A stretch of 64,000 nt of DNA from BJGV01 sp965205785 (GTDB taxonomy: Bacteria > Pseudomonadota > Gammaproteobacteria > Burkholderiales > Nitrosomonadaceae): NCBI GenBank assembly GCA_965205785.1, contig OZ242188.1:496001-560000 (forward strand), given 5' to 3'. The position numbers and the translations under genes were made by a program. Every line of letters starts with the position of its first letter. The first letter of the stretch is position 1. Under the pieces are notes generated by a model. It was not told where the DNA came from. It searched no databases and saw only the letters and a list, made by a program, of their open reading frames with translations. Below, in pieces: positions 46,490-55,336 of the stretch.

Positions 46490-46878
46490 GAAAGGGCGAC
46501 ACTATACCTTTCCACTGATAAAAGGTCAATTTCTCTGTTTAATTCATCCAGTCTAGTCCAACTTAAAAATGGGTTACAAACAAAAGATATTTCAAAACAA
46601 AATTAATTAAATGCTTGGATTCAGGGATTTTAATCAGACATTATTTCCAGAGAAAAAAATATTACAAATTTCTACTTGTATTTACCTATCTTCGACCTAA
46701 CGTTAGGTTGTATGTTGATATTATATTATTTAAATTTACACTAATCTAAATCACTCACATATAAAATTAATCCTGTATAAATTACTTAAAAAAATTACAG
46801 TTTCACTTGCTGTATACTGTAATTTCTGATATTAAAGCGTCTTCGCTCGTAACCAGAAAAGAAAAGGAATAGCAAGAA
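46490..46878. promoter_or_regulatory. dksA upstream region with inverted repeat
   Basis: About 390 bp of very AT-rich sequence between tRNA-Pro and dksA. TTACAGT (46795-46801) and ACTGTAA (46816-46822) are inverted arms with a 14-nt spacer. The right arm overlaps a TATACT -10-like hexamer (46813-46818). It may be an operator over the dksA promoter, with no regulator known. The rest must also hold the promoter of the tRNA cluster. No gene was seen. Confidence 0.35.
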
Positions 46879-47301
46879 ATGCCGCAACAACAACGTAAAC
46901 CAACTACTCCCTATAAGATGAAAAAGGGAGAAAACTACATGAATTCAAAGCAACTTACGCATTTTCGTAAGATACTTGAAGGTATTAAAGTTGAGCTAGG
47001 ACAAGATATAGATCGTACAGTTCACACTATGCAGGACGAAGCCACAGTTTTTGCGGATCCAAATGATCGCGCAAGCCAAGAGTCTGATATGGCACTAGAA
47101 CTACGTAATCGTGACCGTGAACGTAAACTTATCAAAAAGATTGACGAGACTATTGCTAAAATTGACTCTGATGATTATGGCTATTGCGATACCTGCGGTA
47201 TTGAGATCGGCCTGAAGCGTCTTGAGGCCCGCCCTACAGCTACTCTTTGTATAGATTGTAAAACACTAGATGAGATAAGAGAAAGACAATTAGCCAAATA
47301 A
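46879..47301 (+). CDS. dksA: RNA polymerase-binding transcription factor DksA
   Basis: This 140-residue protein inserts its coiled coil into the secondary channel of RNA polymerase and acts with ppGpp at rRNA and amino-acid promoters. Two long helices form the coiled coil (LTHFRKILEGIKVELGQDI and LELRNRDRERKLIKKIDETI). The tip motif DxxDxA is DPNDRA. The C4 zinc finger is CDTCG...CIDCK near the C-terminus. Start: ATG 46879 has AAGGA 10 nt upstream, but Met21 (46939) has a better GGGAG at 8 nt and gives MNSKQLTHF; the real start may be the latter. Confidence 0.94.
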   Translation: MPQQQRKPTTPYKMKKGENYMNSKQLTHFRKILEGIKVELGQDIDRTVHTMQDEATVFADPNDRASQESDMALELRNRDRERKLIKKIDETIAKIDSDDYGYCDTCGIEIGLKRLEARPTATLCIDCKTLDEIRERQLAK

Positions 47302-47345
47302 AAAACCAAATACTATGACCTAGATTGATTCTTTACAATTGATTT

Positions 47346-49451
47346 CTAAACCACATTATCTGTTGTTTCTGCTGTAACAGCTTTCATACTAAGGCGTAAC
47401 CGTCCCTTATCATCAGCCTCTAGCACCTTAACACGTACGACCTGACCTTCCTTCAGATGATCAGCTACACTGTTAACACGTTCATTGGCAATTTGTGAAA
47501 TATGCAACAATCCATCTTTTCCAGGTAAGACACTTACAATCGCACCAAAGTCTAAGAGTTTCAGAACAGTTCCATCATAAATTCTACCTACTTCTACATC
47601 AGCAGTAATATCTTCGATACGCTTTTTTGCTAATTCACCACCTTCAGCACTAATGCAAGCTATCATGACAATACCGTCGTCTGTAATATCTATAGTTGTA
47701 CCTGTTTCTTCAGTTAATGCACGAATCACTGCACCACCTTTACCAATTACATCACGAATTTTCTCAGGGTTAATTTTAAGTTTAATAATACGTGGTGCAT
47801 GTTGTGAAATTTCTTCGCGAGTAGAAGGTATAGCCTCTTTCATGATCCCCAATATATGCATACGTCCTTCTTTAGCTTGCTCCAGTGCAGCATGCATGAT
47901 TTCCTTATTGACTCCCTGAATCTTGATATCCATTTGTAGAGCAGTAATGCCATGCTCAGTACCTGCAACTTTGAAATCCATATCACCCAAGTGATCTTCG
48001 TCACCAAGGATATCAGTTAATACTGCAATATGATTACCTTCCTTAATCAACCCCATTGCGATACCCGCTACATGATCTTTAAGTGGCACGCCCGCATCCA
48101 TTAATGCAACGCATCCACCACAAACTGAAGCCATAGAGCTAGAACCGTTAGACTCAGTAATTTCGGATACAACCCTCAACGAATAACCAAATTCTTCAAC
48201 AGAAGGTAAAACTGCAATGAGTGCACGTTTTGCAAGACGTCCATGACCAATTTCACGGCGCTTAGGTGTGCCAACTCTACCAGTCTCTCCAGTAGCATAG
48301 GGTGGGAAATTGTAGTGAAACATGAAACGATCAGTGTAATCCCCTTGCAGAGAATCAATTTTCTGCTCATCCCGTCCTGTACCAAGAGTTGCTATTACCA
48401 ATGCCTGAGTTTCACCACGCGTAAATAAAGCAGAACCATGAGTACGGGGTAAAACACCATTACGAATAGATATGGGCCGTACGGTTCGAGTATCACGTCC
48501 ATCTATTCGTGGCTCACCATTAAGAATCCGGGTACGTACAATCTTTGATTCAAGATCAAAACAGGCCTTTTTAACAGTCTGTACATCTGGCCCATCATCT
48601 GAGCCGACCCCCATTTCTGTATTAACTTTCTCCCAAACTTTATCAATGGCTTCGGTACGTGCTTGTTTTTGTTTCAAATCAAATGCCGCACGTAAATCTG
48701 TCTCAGCTATCTGCGTAACTCTGTCAGTAATACTCGTATCCTGCTCTGGTGGTGTCCAGTCCCATACAGTAACTCCGGCTTCATCAGCTAAATTGTTAAT
48801 AAGGTCTATTACTGTTTTCATTTCCTTGCGACCAAATTCAACTGCACCTAACATCACATCTTCAGATAACTCTTTTGCCTCAGATTCCACCATAAGCACT
48901 GCATGTTCCGTTCCTGCCACTACAAGGTTCAATTCAGTATCTGTTAGTTCAGATGTCGTAGGATTTAGTATATAGTCCCCATTAATATAACCTACACGTG
49001 CACTTCCAATTGGGCCATCAAAAGGAATGCCTGAAAGTACTAATGCTGCAGAAGCACCAATCATTGCAGGAATATCTGCATCAACTTCATTATCAGAAGA
49101 TAAAACTGTGGCTACGATTTGTACTTCATTATAAAAACTATCAGGGAAGAGTGGACGAATGGGACGATCAATTAAGCGAGAAGTAAGAATCTCTTTCTCA
49201 GAAGGCCGTCCTTCACGCTTAAAAAAACTACCAGGTATTCTGCCTGCGGCGTAGCTACGTTCCTGATAATCCACAGTTAATGGGAAAAAGTCCTGCCCCA
49301 CCCTGACACTTTTAGCACCTACAACAGTAACTAGCACCACTGTGTCATCCAATGAAACGATTACTGCTCCATGAGCCTGCCTTGCAATCTCCCCGGTTTC
49401 TATCGTCAGTTTATGGCGTCCGTAGGTTGTACTTTTCTTGATCGGTTTCAA
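47346..49451 (-). CDS. pnp: Polynucleotide phosphorylase
   Basis: This 701-residue 3'-5' exoribonuclease is part of the degradosome. Two RNase PH domains are separated by a helical linker: the first has GRIPGSFFKREGRPSEKEIL and SRLIDRPIRPLFPD, the second SLQGDYTDRFMFHYNFPPYA and TPKRREIGHGRLAKRAL. The KH domain is INPEKIRDVIGKGGAVIRAL with the GxxG loop, and the S1 domain begins VGRIYDGTVLKLLDFGAIV. Length is normal. It follows rpsO by 147 bp, the standard rpsO-pnp pair, and converges with dksA. Confidence 0.97.
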   Translation of the reverse strand: MKPIKKSTTYGRHKLTIETGEIARQAHGAVIVSLDDTVVLVTVVGAKSVRVGQDFFPLTVDYQERSYAAGRIPGSFFKREGRPSEKEILTSRLIDRPIRPLFPDSFYNEVQIVATVLSSDNEVDADIPAMIGASAALVLSGIPFDGPIGSARVGYINGDYILNPTTSELTDTELNLVVAGTEHAVLMVESEAKELSEDVMLGAVEFGRKEMKTVIDLINNLADEAGVTVWDWTPPEQDTSITDRVTQIAETDLRAAFDLKQKQARTEAIDKVWEKVNTEMGVGSDDGPDVQTVKKACFDLESKIVRTRILNGEPRIDGRDTRTVRPISIRNGVLPRTHGSALFTRGETQALVIATLGTGRDEQKIDSLQGDYTDRFMFHYNFPPYATGETGRVGTPKRREIGHGRLAKRALIAVLPSVEEFGYSLRVVSEITESNGSSSMASVCGGCVALMDAGVPLKDHVAGIAMGLIKEGNHIAVLTDILGDEDHLGDMDFKVAGTEHGITALQMDIKIQGVNKEIMHAALEQAKEGRMHILGIMKEAIPSTREEISQHAPRIIKLKINPEKIRDVIGKGGAVIRALTEETGTTIDITDDGIVMIACISAEGGELAKKRIEDITADVEVGRIYDGTVLKLLDFGAIVSVLPGKDGLLHISQIANERVNSVADHLKEGQVVRVKVLEADDKGRLRLSMKAVTAETTDNVV

Positions 49452-49598
49452 TTTACTTTCCTTTCTGATGAAATTATCTTTATTTGCGTCTGTACCAGAC
49501 TTGTTAATTTAATGTTTATTATTGTCGCCCAATGATTCAATGAAAGACTAAAATAATTAAAGTATTTCTTTTGCCTAGTTAACTTAGGGGAGTAAAGT

Positions 49599-49868
49599 CT
49601 ATTTACGAAGACCAAGACGTTCAATCAGGGATCGATAGGCATCATCACTACTACGCTTCAGATAATCGAGTAACTTTCGGCGGCGATTAACCATACGTAA
49701 TAAACCACGACGGGAATGGTGATCCTTAACATGAGCCTTGAAATGACTGGTCAAATCGTTTATACGGGTAGTCAATAATGCCACCTGTACTTCCGGAGAA
49801 CCAGTATCTCCAGCGGCCCTTTGATATTTGCTCACTATCTGCGCTTTTTTATCGGTTGTAACAGGCAT
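49599..49868 (-). CDS. rpsO: 30S ribosomal protein S15
   Basis: This 89-residue primary-binding r-protein contacts 16S rRNA helices 20-22. Visible blocks are DTGSPEVQVALLTTRINDLT, FKAHVKDHHSRRGLLRMV and NRRRKLLDYLKRSS. Length is exactly typical. ATG at 49868, with a GGAGAG-like sequence in front. It is autoregulated through its leader in E. coli; whether this leader can fold likewise was not tested. It heads the rpsO-pnp operon. Confidence 0.97.
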   Translation of the reverse strand: MPVTTDKKAQIVSKYQRAAGDTGSPEVQVALLTTRINDLTSHFKAHVKDHHSRRGLLRMVNRRRKLLDYLKRSSDDAYRSLIERLGLRK

Positions 49869-50087
49869 GCATACTCTCCAATTTAAACCCTTAATACGAA
49901 AAGGCGCTATTTTACTCTTTATTAAGGTTAATTCTCAAGTAATGTGCCGTTTTTTTAACATTTGTGCCTATTTAGAATATAAAAAGGGCCTGTTAGCTAT
50001 TCTTAAATTAGCAATACAGGAAATACGACCACCAAAAGAAAGTGAATAAAACTATGTGTGGCATATAAAGTAACAATTAACAAGGGG

Positions 50088-50116
50088 TTGACCAAAAGTC
50101 AGCTAACCGCTACTGT
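50088..50116 (+). promoter_or_regulatory. Sigma-70-like promoter for ilvBHC
   Basis: TTGACC (50088-50093) and TACTGT (50111-50116) are separated by exactly 17 bp, a good match to -35/-10 consensus. The ilvB ATG follows 53 bp after the -10. I see no attenuator-like leader peptide in that short leader. Confidence 0.55.
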
Positions 50117-50169
50117 TCATCGTTCTGTTTAATATATTTATGGTACTAAACGTAGGAAAATAAGAGAAA

Positions 50170-51876
50170 ATGGGTGCAGAAGATTTAACCGGTGCTGAAA
50201 TTACGATTCGCTGCTTACAGGAAGAAGGTGTGAAACATATCTTTGGCTATCCTGGCGGGGCAGTGCTGTTCATATATGATGAATTATTTAAACAGAATAA
50301 GGTAAAACACATACTAGTACGTCATGAACAAGCAGCAATACATGCAGCTGATGGATATGCTCGATCCAGCAAGAAACCAGGAGTTGCATTAGTGACATCT
50401 GGACCCGGTGTAACGAATGCAGTTACTGGTATTGCTACTGCCTACATGGACTCAGTTCCAATGGTCATAATAAGTGGACAAGTACCAACTCATGCAATTG
50501 GGCTAGATGCATTTCAGGAAGTTGACACAGTGGGTATCACGCGTCCCTGTGTTAAACATAACTTCCTAGTAAAAGATATTACAGAGCTGGCCGCTACTAT
50601 CAAAAAAGCATTTTATATATGCTCAACTGGGCGCCCTGGACCAGTCCTAGTAGATATCCCTAAAGACGTAAGTCAAGAAAAATTTAAATTTTCCTATCCT
50701 GCTAGTGTTCCTATGCGTTCTTATAATCCGAGTAATAAAGGTCACCCTGGTCAGCTAAAAAAAGCGATGCGATTAATATTGGGCTCAAAACGACCTATGA
50801 TTTATGCGGGTGGTGGTGTAATTCTGAGTAACGCGGCTTCACAACTTAAACAGCTTGTACAAATGTTAAACTTTCCCTGTACAAATACACTAATGGGACT
50901 TGGTGGCTACCCTGCAACTGATAAACAATTTGTTGGCATGCTAGGTATGCATGGTACCTATGAAGCAAATATGGCAATGCAACATTGTGACGTATTAATT
51001 GCAATTGGAGCTCGCTTTGATGACCGTGTAATTGGTAACCCCAAACATTTCTTTAACAAAGATAGAAAAATTATACACATTGATATTGACCCCTCGTCTA
51101 TTTCCAAACGTGTAAAAGTAGATGTACCCATTGTTGGCAGTGTTTCAAATGTGCTTGACGGACTTATTAAGTTACTACTATCCAGCAAAGAGAAGCCTAA
51201 ACGAGCGAAACTCAAACCATGGTGGTCACAGATTGATCAATGGCGTACACGAGACTGCCTTAAGTATGATCGAGAAAGTACCATAATCAAGCCACAAATG
51301 GTGGTTGAGAAGCTTTATAAGATAACAAAGGGTAACGCTTTTATTACGTCAGATGTAGGTCAACATCAGATGTGGGCCGCACAATTCTATAAATTTGATA
51401 AGCCCCGAAGGTGGATTAATTCTGGTGGATTGGGAACAATGGGATTTGGTTTACCGGCAGCAATGGGTGTTCAATTCGCCAACTCCAAAAGTGCGGTAGC
51501 TTGTATCACTGGTGAAGCCAGTATACAGATGTGTATTCAAGAATTATCGACTTGCAAGCAATATAGTCTGCCACTTAAGATTATTAACCTAAATAATCGC
51601 TATATGGGGATGGTACGCCAATGGCAAGAATTCTTCCATGGTAATCGCTACGCTGAATCATATGTAGATGCTCTACCAGACTTTGTCAAACTCGCAGAAA
51701 GCTATGGTCATGTAGGTATAAAAATAGAACATCCAGGTGATATAGAAGATGCATTAAAAGAAGCGTTTAAACTCAAAGATAAATTAGTATTCATGGACTT
51801 TATTACTGACCAGACTGAAAACGTCTTCCCTATGATACCAGGTGGGAAAGGCCTCTCTGAAATGATTTTGGTATAA
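50170..51876 (+). CDS. ilvB: Acetolactate synthase large (catalytic) subunit
   Basis: This 568-residue thiamine-diphosphate enzyme makes acetolactate or acetohydroxybutyrate, the first common step of valine, leucine and isoleucine synthesis. Conserved blocks are GYPGGAVLFIYDEL, LVRHEQAAIHAADGYAR (catalytic Glu), TSGPGVTNAVTGIATAYMDS and GLGTMGFGLPAAMG. The cofactor motif, normally GDG...NN, is G448-E-A...N475-N476 (CITGEASIQM ... LNNRYMGMV). The Asp that binds Mg2+ is thus Glu and the last Gly is Ala. The rest is intact and the length normal, so the enzyme is probably active. ilvH follows 2 bp later. Confidence 0.95.
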   Translation: MGAEDLTGAEITIRCLQEEGVKHIFGYPGGAVLFIYDELFKQNKVKHILVRHEQAAIHAADGYARSSKKPGVALVTSGPGVTNAVTGIATAYMDSVPMVIISGQVPTHAIGLDAFQEVDTVGITRPCVKHNFLVKDITELAATIKKAFYICSTGRPGPVLVDIPKDVSQEKFKFSYPASVPMRSYNPSNKGHPGQLKKAMRLILGSKRPMIYAGGGVILSNAASQLKQLVQMLNFPCTNTLMGLGGYPATDKQFVGMLGMHGTYEANMAMQHCDVLIAIGARFDDRVIGNPKHFFNKDRKIIHIDIDPSSISKRVKVDVPIVGSVSNVLDGLIKLLLSSKEKPKRAKLKPWWSQIDQWRTRDCLKYDRESTIIKPQMVVEKLYKITKGNAFITSDVGQHQMWAAQFYKFDKPRRWINSGGLGTMGFGLPAAMGVQFANSKSAVACITGEASIQMCIQELSTCKQYSLPLKIINLNNRYMGMVRQWQEFFHGNRYAESYVDALPDFVKLAESYGHVGIKIEHPGDIEDALKEAFKLKDKLVFMDFITDQTENVFPMIPGGKGLSEMILV

Positions 51877-51878
51877 AG

Positions 51879-52373
51879 ATGCGACATATTATTTCTTTGT
51901 TGATGGAAAATGAAGCGGGGGCTCTATCACGTGTAGCAGGATTATTTTCTGCAAGAGGTTATAATATTGAATCTCTCACAGTTGCACCTACAGAGGATCC
52001 TACATTATCGAGAATGACTCTGGTTACTGTTGGCTCAGATGATGTAGTTGAGCAAATTACCAAGCAATTAAATAAATTAATTGATGTAGTAAAGATAATT
52101 GACTTAAGTGACGGTGACCACATTGAGTGTGAATTGATGTTGGTAAAGGTACGTGCTCTTGGTAAAAATCGTAAGGAGATAAAAGCTACAACTGATATTT
52201 TCTGTGGCCGCATTGTTGACGTAACTGATAAGTCCTATATCATTGAATTGACTGGCACTGGCTCAAAGCTTGACGCATTTCTCGACACAATGCAACACAG
52301 TACGATACTGGAAACAGTTCGTACCGGCGCTTCCGGTATTGGCCGTGGTGAAAGAACATTGAAAGTAAAATAA
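51879..52373 (+). CDS. ilvH: Acetolactate synthase small (regulatory) subunit
   Basis: This 164-residue ACT-domain protein activates IlvB and confers valine feedback inhibition. The N-terminal ACT domain reads SLLMENEAGALSRVAGLFSA then RGYNIESLTVAPTEDPTLSR, the valine-site region. The C-terminal domain contains RALGKNRKEIKATTDIFCGR and IVDVTDKSYIIELTGTGSK. Length is normal. It begins 2 bp after ilvB, strongly suggesting co-translation. Confidence 0.96.
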   Translation: MRHIISLLMENEAGALSRVAGLFSARGYNIESLTVAPTEDPTLSRMTLVTVGSDDVVEQITKQLNKLIDVVKIIDLSDGDHIECELMLVKVRALGKNRKEIKATTDIFCGRIVDVTDKSYIIELTGTGSKLDAFLDTMQHSTILETVRTGASGIGRGERTLKVK

Positions 52374-52460
52374 GACCTAATATGAATTTAGAAAAGAATT
52401 TTTGCCTATAACCAATAGTATTTTGATATCTATTTCCAATTATTTTAAGAAAGGAAACCT

Positions 52461-53477
52461 ATGAAGGTTTATTACGACAAAGATGCTGATCTATCACTTA
52501 TCAAAAGAAAAAAAGTAACTATTGTTGGCTATGGCTCACAGGGACATGCTCATGCAAATAATCTAAATGACTCTGGTGTAAAAATCACTGTTGGTTTGCG
52601 TAAGAGTGGAGCATCTTGGAACAAAGCAAAAAAAGCTGGTCTTACTGTAAAAAGTATTATTGAATCTGTTAAAGGTGCCGATATTGTAATGCTTCTATTA
52701 CCTGATGAGAAAATCGCTTCCGTTTACAAAACGGAGATTGAGCCTAATCTCAAAAAAGGAGCAACACTTGCATTTGCTCATGGATTTAATGTCCACTACG
52801 GTCAAGTACTGCCACGGGATGACCTTGATGTAATTATGATTGCGCCAAAAGGGCCTGGCCATCTTGTGCGATCAACCTACATACAGGGTGGTGGTGTTCC
52901 ATCTCTTATTGCCGTGTATCAGAATAAATCTGGCAAGGCCCGCAAATTAGCACTCTCCTATGCTGCAGCAAATGGTGGTACGCGTGGAGGAGTGATCGAA
53001 ACAAACTTCCGCGAAGAAACTGAAACTGATCTATTTGGTGAACAAGTTGTACTATGTGGGGGACTTACCGCCCTGATCCAAACAGGTTTTGAAACGTTGG
53101 TAGAAGCAGGTTACGCCCCAGAAATGGCTTATTTCGAATGTTTGCACGAAGTTAAATTAATAGTTGATTTAATTTATGAAGGAGGAATTGCCAACATGCG
53201 TTATTCTGTATCAAATAATGCTGAATATGGTGATATTTCTCGTGGCCCACGTATTGTGACTGACAAAACTCGTACTGAAATGCGTAAAATTCTTCATGAA
53301 ATTCAGACTGGTGAATATGCTCGTGAATTTATCTTAGAAAATCAAGCAGGCGCTCCTATGCTTAAAACTAGTCGACGTCTTGCTTCCGAACATCAAATTG
53401 AAGTTGTTGGAGCAAAACTACGTAACATGATGCCATGGATTAAAAAAAATAAGCTTGTTGACCAGGAAAAGAATTAG
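52461..53477 (+). CDS. ilvC: Ketol-acid reductoisomerase (class I)
   Basis: This 338-residue enzyme isomerises and reduces acetolactate with NADPH and Mg2+. Visible are the Rossmann loop VTIVGYGSQGHAHANNLND, VGLRKSGASWNKAKKAG, the conserved MIAPKGPGHLVRSTYIQGGG, and the metal-binding region EETETDLFGEQVVLCGG with YFECLHEVKLIVDLIYEGG. Length marks the short, class I form. AAGGAAAC precedes the ATG. It is 87 bp after ilvH. Confidence 0.97.
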   Translation: MKVYYDKDADLSLIKRKKVTIVGYGSQGHAHANNLNDSGVKITVGLRKSGASWNKAKKAGLTVKSIIESVKGADIVMLLLPDEKIASVYKTEIEPNLKKGATLAFAHGFNVHYGQVLPRDDLDVIMIAPKGPGHLVRSTYIQGGGVPSLIAVYQNKSGKARKLALSYAAANGGTRGGVIETNFREETETDLFGEQVVLCGGLTALIQTGFETLVEAGYAPEMAYFECLHEVKLIVDLIYEGGIANMRYSVSNNAEYGDISRGPRIVTDKTRTEMRKILHEIQTGEYAREFILENQAGAPMLKTSRRLASEHQIEVVGAKLRNMMPWIKKNKLVDQEKN

Positions 53478-53499
53478 TGTGAAACAACAAAATATATAA

Positions 53500-53525
53500 A
53501 GTATCAGCTATAGAATACTGATACT
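53500..53525 (+). terminator. Hairpin after ilvC
   Basis: AGTATCAG (53500-53507) and CTGATACT (53518-53525) are perfect 8-bp inverted arms with a 10-nt loop. They lie 23 bp after the ilvC stop and 46 bp before psd. There is no T run after the stem, so it may be a processing or weak termination site rather than a strong terminator. Confidence 0.45.
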
Positions 53526-53571
53526 GACTCCACTCTAAAAAATATCACAGATTTCAATTATTCATGCTCTG

Positions 53572-54216
53572 ATGAATTACCCTCATCCATTTTTTGCCCG
53601 TGAAGGCTGGCCTTTTATAGCAGGAGCAGTTGCAGTTGCAGCGCTAGTATGCATGTTAGTTGACTGGATTTGGTCTATACCATTCTGGATTATCGCATTA
53701 TTTGTTTTACAGTTTTTCCGTGACCCGGCACGAGTTATTCCACAAAAAGCTAATGCTGTATTGTCACCTGCTGATGGCAGAATAGTAGCGGTTGAAAATA
53801 CACAAGATCCTTATCTCAAACGTGATGCCATAAAAGTAAGCGTATTTATGAATGTATTTAATGTCCATTCCAACCGCAGCCCAGTAGATGGAAAAGTACA
53901 TAACGAATGGTACTTCCCCGGAAAATTTATCAACGCTAGTCTACCCAAAGCCTCACTAGAAAATGAACGCAATGCACTATGGATAAAAACCGATAATGAC
54001 CTTGATATAACTTGCGTACAAATTGCGGGCTTGATAGCAAAGCGTATAGTGTGCCATACAAAAGTTGGCGAACACCTTGCACGTGGGCAACGCTTTGGTT
54101 TTATCCGCTTTGGATCACGAGTAGACGTTTATCTACCACTTAACACTGAAGTTAAGGTAAACATTGGAGACAAAGTTCATGCGACAGTAACTATACTAGC
54201 GGAATTAGCACCTTAA
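53572..54216 (+). CDS. psd: Phosphatidylserine decarboxylase (short, soluble-type proenzyme)
   Basis: This 214-residue proenzyme makes phosphatidylethanolamine. It has one or two N-terminal helices (WPFIAGAVAVAALVCMLVDW, then FWIIALFVLQFF), followed by the conserved FFRDPAR, VLSPADGRIV and FMNVFNVHSNRSPVDGKV. The processing site is in RFGSRVD, where Ser becomes the pyruvoyl group. The length is typical of the short psd family. ATG at 53572 has no clear ribosome binding site. With pssA downstream it supplies phosphatidylethanolamine; the ilvC-psd-pssA-leuA arrangement is common in betaproteobacteria. Confidence 0.93.
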   Translation: MNYPHPFFAREGWPFIAGAVAVAALVCMLVDWIWSIPFWIIALFVLQFFRDPARVIPQKANAVLSPADGRIVAVENTQDPYLKRDAIKVSVFMNVFNVHSNRSPVDGKVHNEWYFPGKFINASLPKASLENERNALWIKTDNDLDITCVQIAGLIAKRIVCHTKVGEHLARGQRFGFIRFGSRVDVYLPLNTEVKVNIGDKVHATVTILAELAP

Positions 54217-54321
54217 TTCTGTCATAGCTTCATCTTTTATTACTCATTTTCACTGTCTTCTGTTTACCATCCTAGTGTAACGGTTTACCATACATCGGTC
54301 TCTTATTGTAGTGCGCAAATA

Positions 54322-55095
54322 ATGTACGATCCTAACCAACCTCGCATAACTTTTAAATCTAATCTCCGGCGACGCGGTATCTATTTACTTCCCAACCTGT
54401 TTACTACAGCAGCACTTTTTGCTGGATTTTATGCCATTGTACAAGCGATGAATGGGCGCTTTGAATACTCTGCAGTAGCAATATTTGTTGCTATGGTGCT
54501 GGATGGACTAGATGGGCGTGTAGCACGACTTACTCATACCCAAAGTGAATTTGGGGCTGAGTATGACAGTCTATCAGACATGATTTCATTTGGAGCTGCC
54601 CCTGCACTAGTTATATATGAGTGGGCTCTAAAAGGCATGGGAAAGTGGGGTTGGATAGCAGCATTTATTTATTGCACCTGTGCAGCACTACGTCTTGCAC
54701 GTTTTAACACAAAAACAGGAGCAGCAGACAAACGATTCTTCCAAGGACTACCAAGTCCTGCTGCTGCTGCGCTGATCGCAGGATTAGTTTGGGTAATGTT
54801 AGACTTTAAAATTGCAGGGCCAGATATAAAGTGGCTGGCTTGGAGTATTACGGTATTTGCTGGTTTTACTATGGTAAGCAATCTGCCTTATTACAGCGGA
54901 AAGGAAATAAACTTACACAAGAGGGTGCCATTCGTAACCGTATTATTGCTAGCTCTCTTCTTTTTTGTGTTAATTCCAAGTGATCCACCTGTTGTACTTT
55001 TCTGTTTATTTATGCTTTACGCATTATCTGGTTATTTTATGTGGATATTACGGTGGCGAAAAAAGAAAAAATCTGCCAACGTTCAGAGAAACTGA
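54322..55095 (+). CDS. pssA: CDP-diacylglycerol-serine O-phosphatidyltransferase
   Basis: This 257-residue membrane enzyme makes phosphatidylserine from CDP-diacylglycerol and serine. The CDP-alcohol phosphotransferase motif is complete: MVLDGLDGRVARLTHTQSEF then GAEYDSLSDMISFG, i.e. DGxxARx8GxxxDxxxD. About eight hydrophobic segments follow. The C-terminus is basic (RWRKKKKSAN). It feeds Psd encoded just upstream. Type II (membrane) PssA rather than the soluble E. coli enzyme. Confidence 0.94.
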   Translation: MYDPNQPRITFKSNLRRRGIYLLPNLFTTAALFAGFYAIVQAMNGRFEYSAVAIFVAMVLDGLDGRVARLTHTQSEFGAEYDSLSDMISFGAAPALVIYEWALKGMGKWGWIAAFIYCTCAALRLARFNTKTGAADKRFFQGLPSPAAAALIAGLVWVMLDFKIAGPDIKWLAWSITVFAGFTMVSNLPYYSGKEINLHKRVPFVTVLLLALFFFVLIPSDPPVVLFCLFMLYALSGYFMWILRWRKKKKSANVQRN

Positions 55096-55142
55096 CTTAT
55101 TCTTTGTTGCGTAAAAATATAAAACCATTTATATTTAACTAT

Positions 55143-55229
55143 ATGAAACATATTTATAGCCATTTCTGGTTTTATCCTCCACATAGCCTGCCACCACTGA
55201 CAGGGCCTCTGCTGCGCCTTGCGCGCTGA
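55143..55229 (+). CDS. Possible Leu-rich leader peptide of leuA (28 aa)
   Basis: A short frame ends ...PHSLPPLTGPLLRLAR with five Leu codons within its last 13 residues and stops at 55229. A hairpin lies 32 nt downstream and leuA starts 107 nt after the stop. This is the layout of an attenuator leader. It lacks a good ribosome binding site, and its start could be elsewhere. Low confidence. Confidence 0.3.
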   Translation: MKHIYSHFWFYPPHSLPPLTGPLLRLAR

Positions 55230-55260
55230 CTATTACATCTAATTCTAATGTTTTATCCAA

Positions 55261-55283
55261 CAGAATCTGCTTTGCAAATTCTG
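55261..55283 (+). terminator. Hairpin in leuA leader, possible attenuator
   Basis: CAGAATCTGC, loop TTT, GCAAATTCTG form a 10-bp stem with a single C-A mismatch. It lies between the Leu-rich mini-frame and leuA. The following bases are CGTTTC, not a long T run, so classic termination is uncertain. Confidence 0.4.
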
Positions 55284-55336
55284 CGTTTCAACTAAACTAG
55301 TTTTCCTATACATGAAAGATCTATGATGGAGAAAGA

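Noticed and set aside
46300..46606. Open frames of 72 and 82 codons on the plus strand over the tRNA-Arg/Pro genes
   Set aside because: They lie antisense to two perfect tRNAs. Such frames are known false gene calls that arise from the conserved tRNA sequence.
48472..48975. 167-codon frame antisense within pnp
   Set aside because: It is the reverse-strand shadow of conserved RNase PH domain codons, with no independent support.
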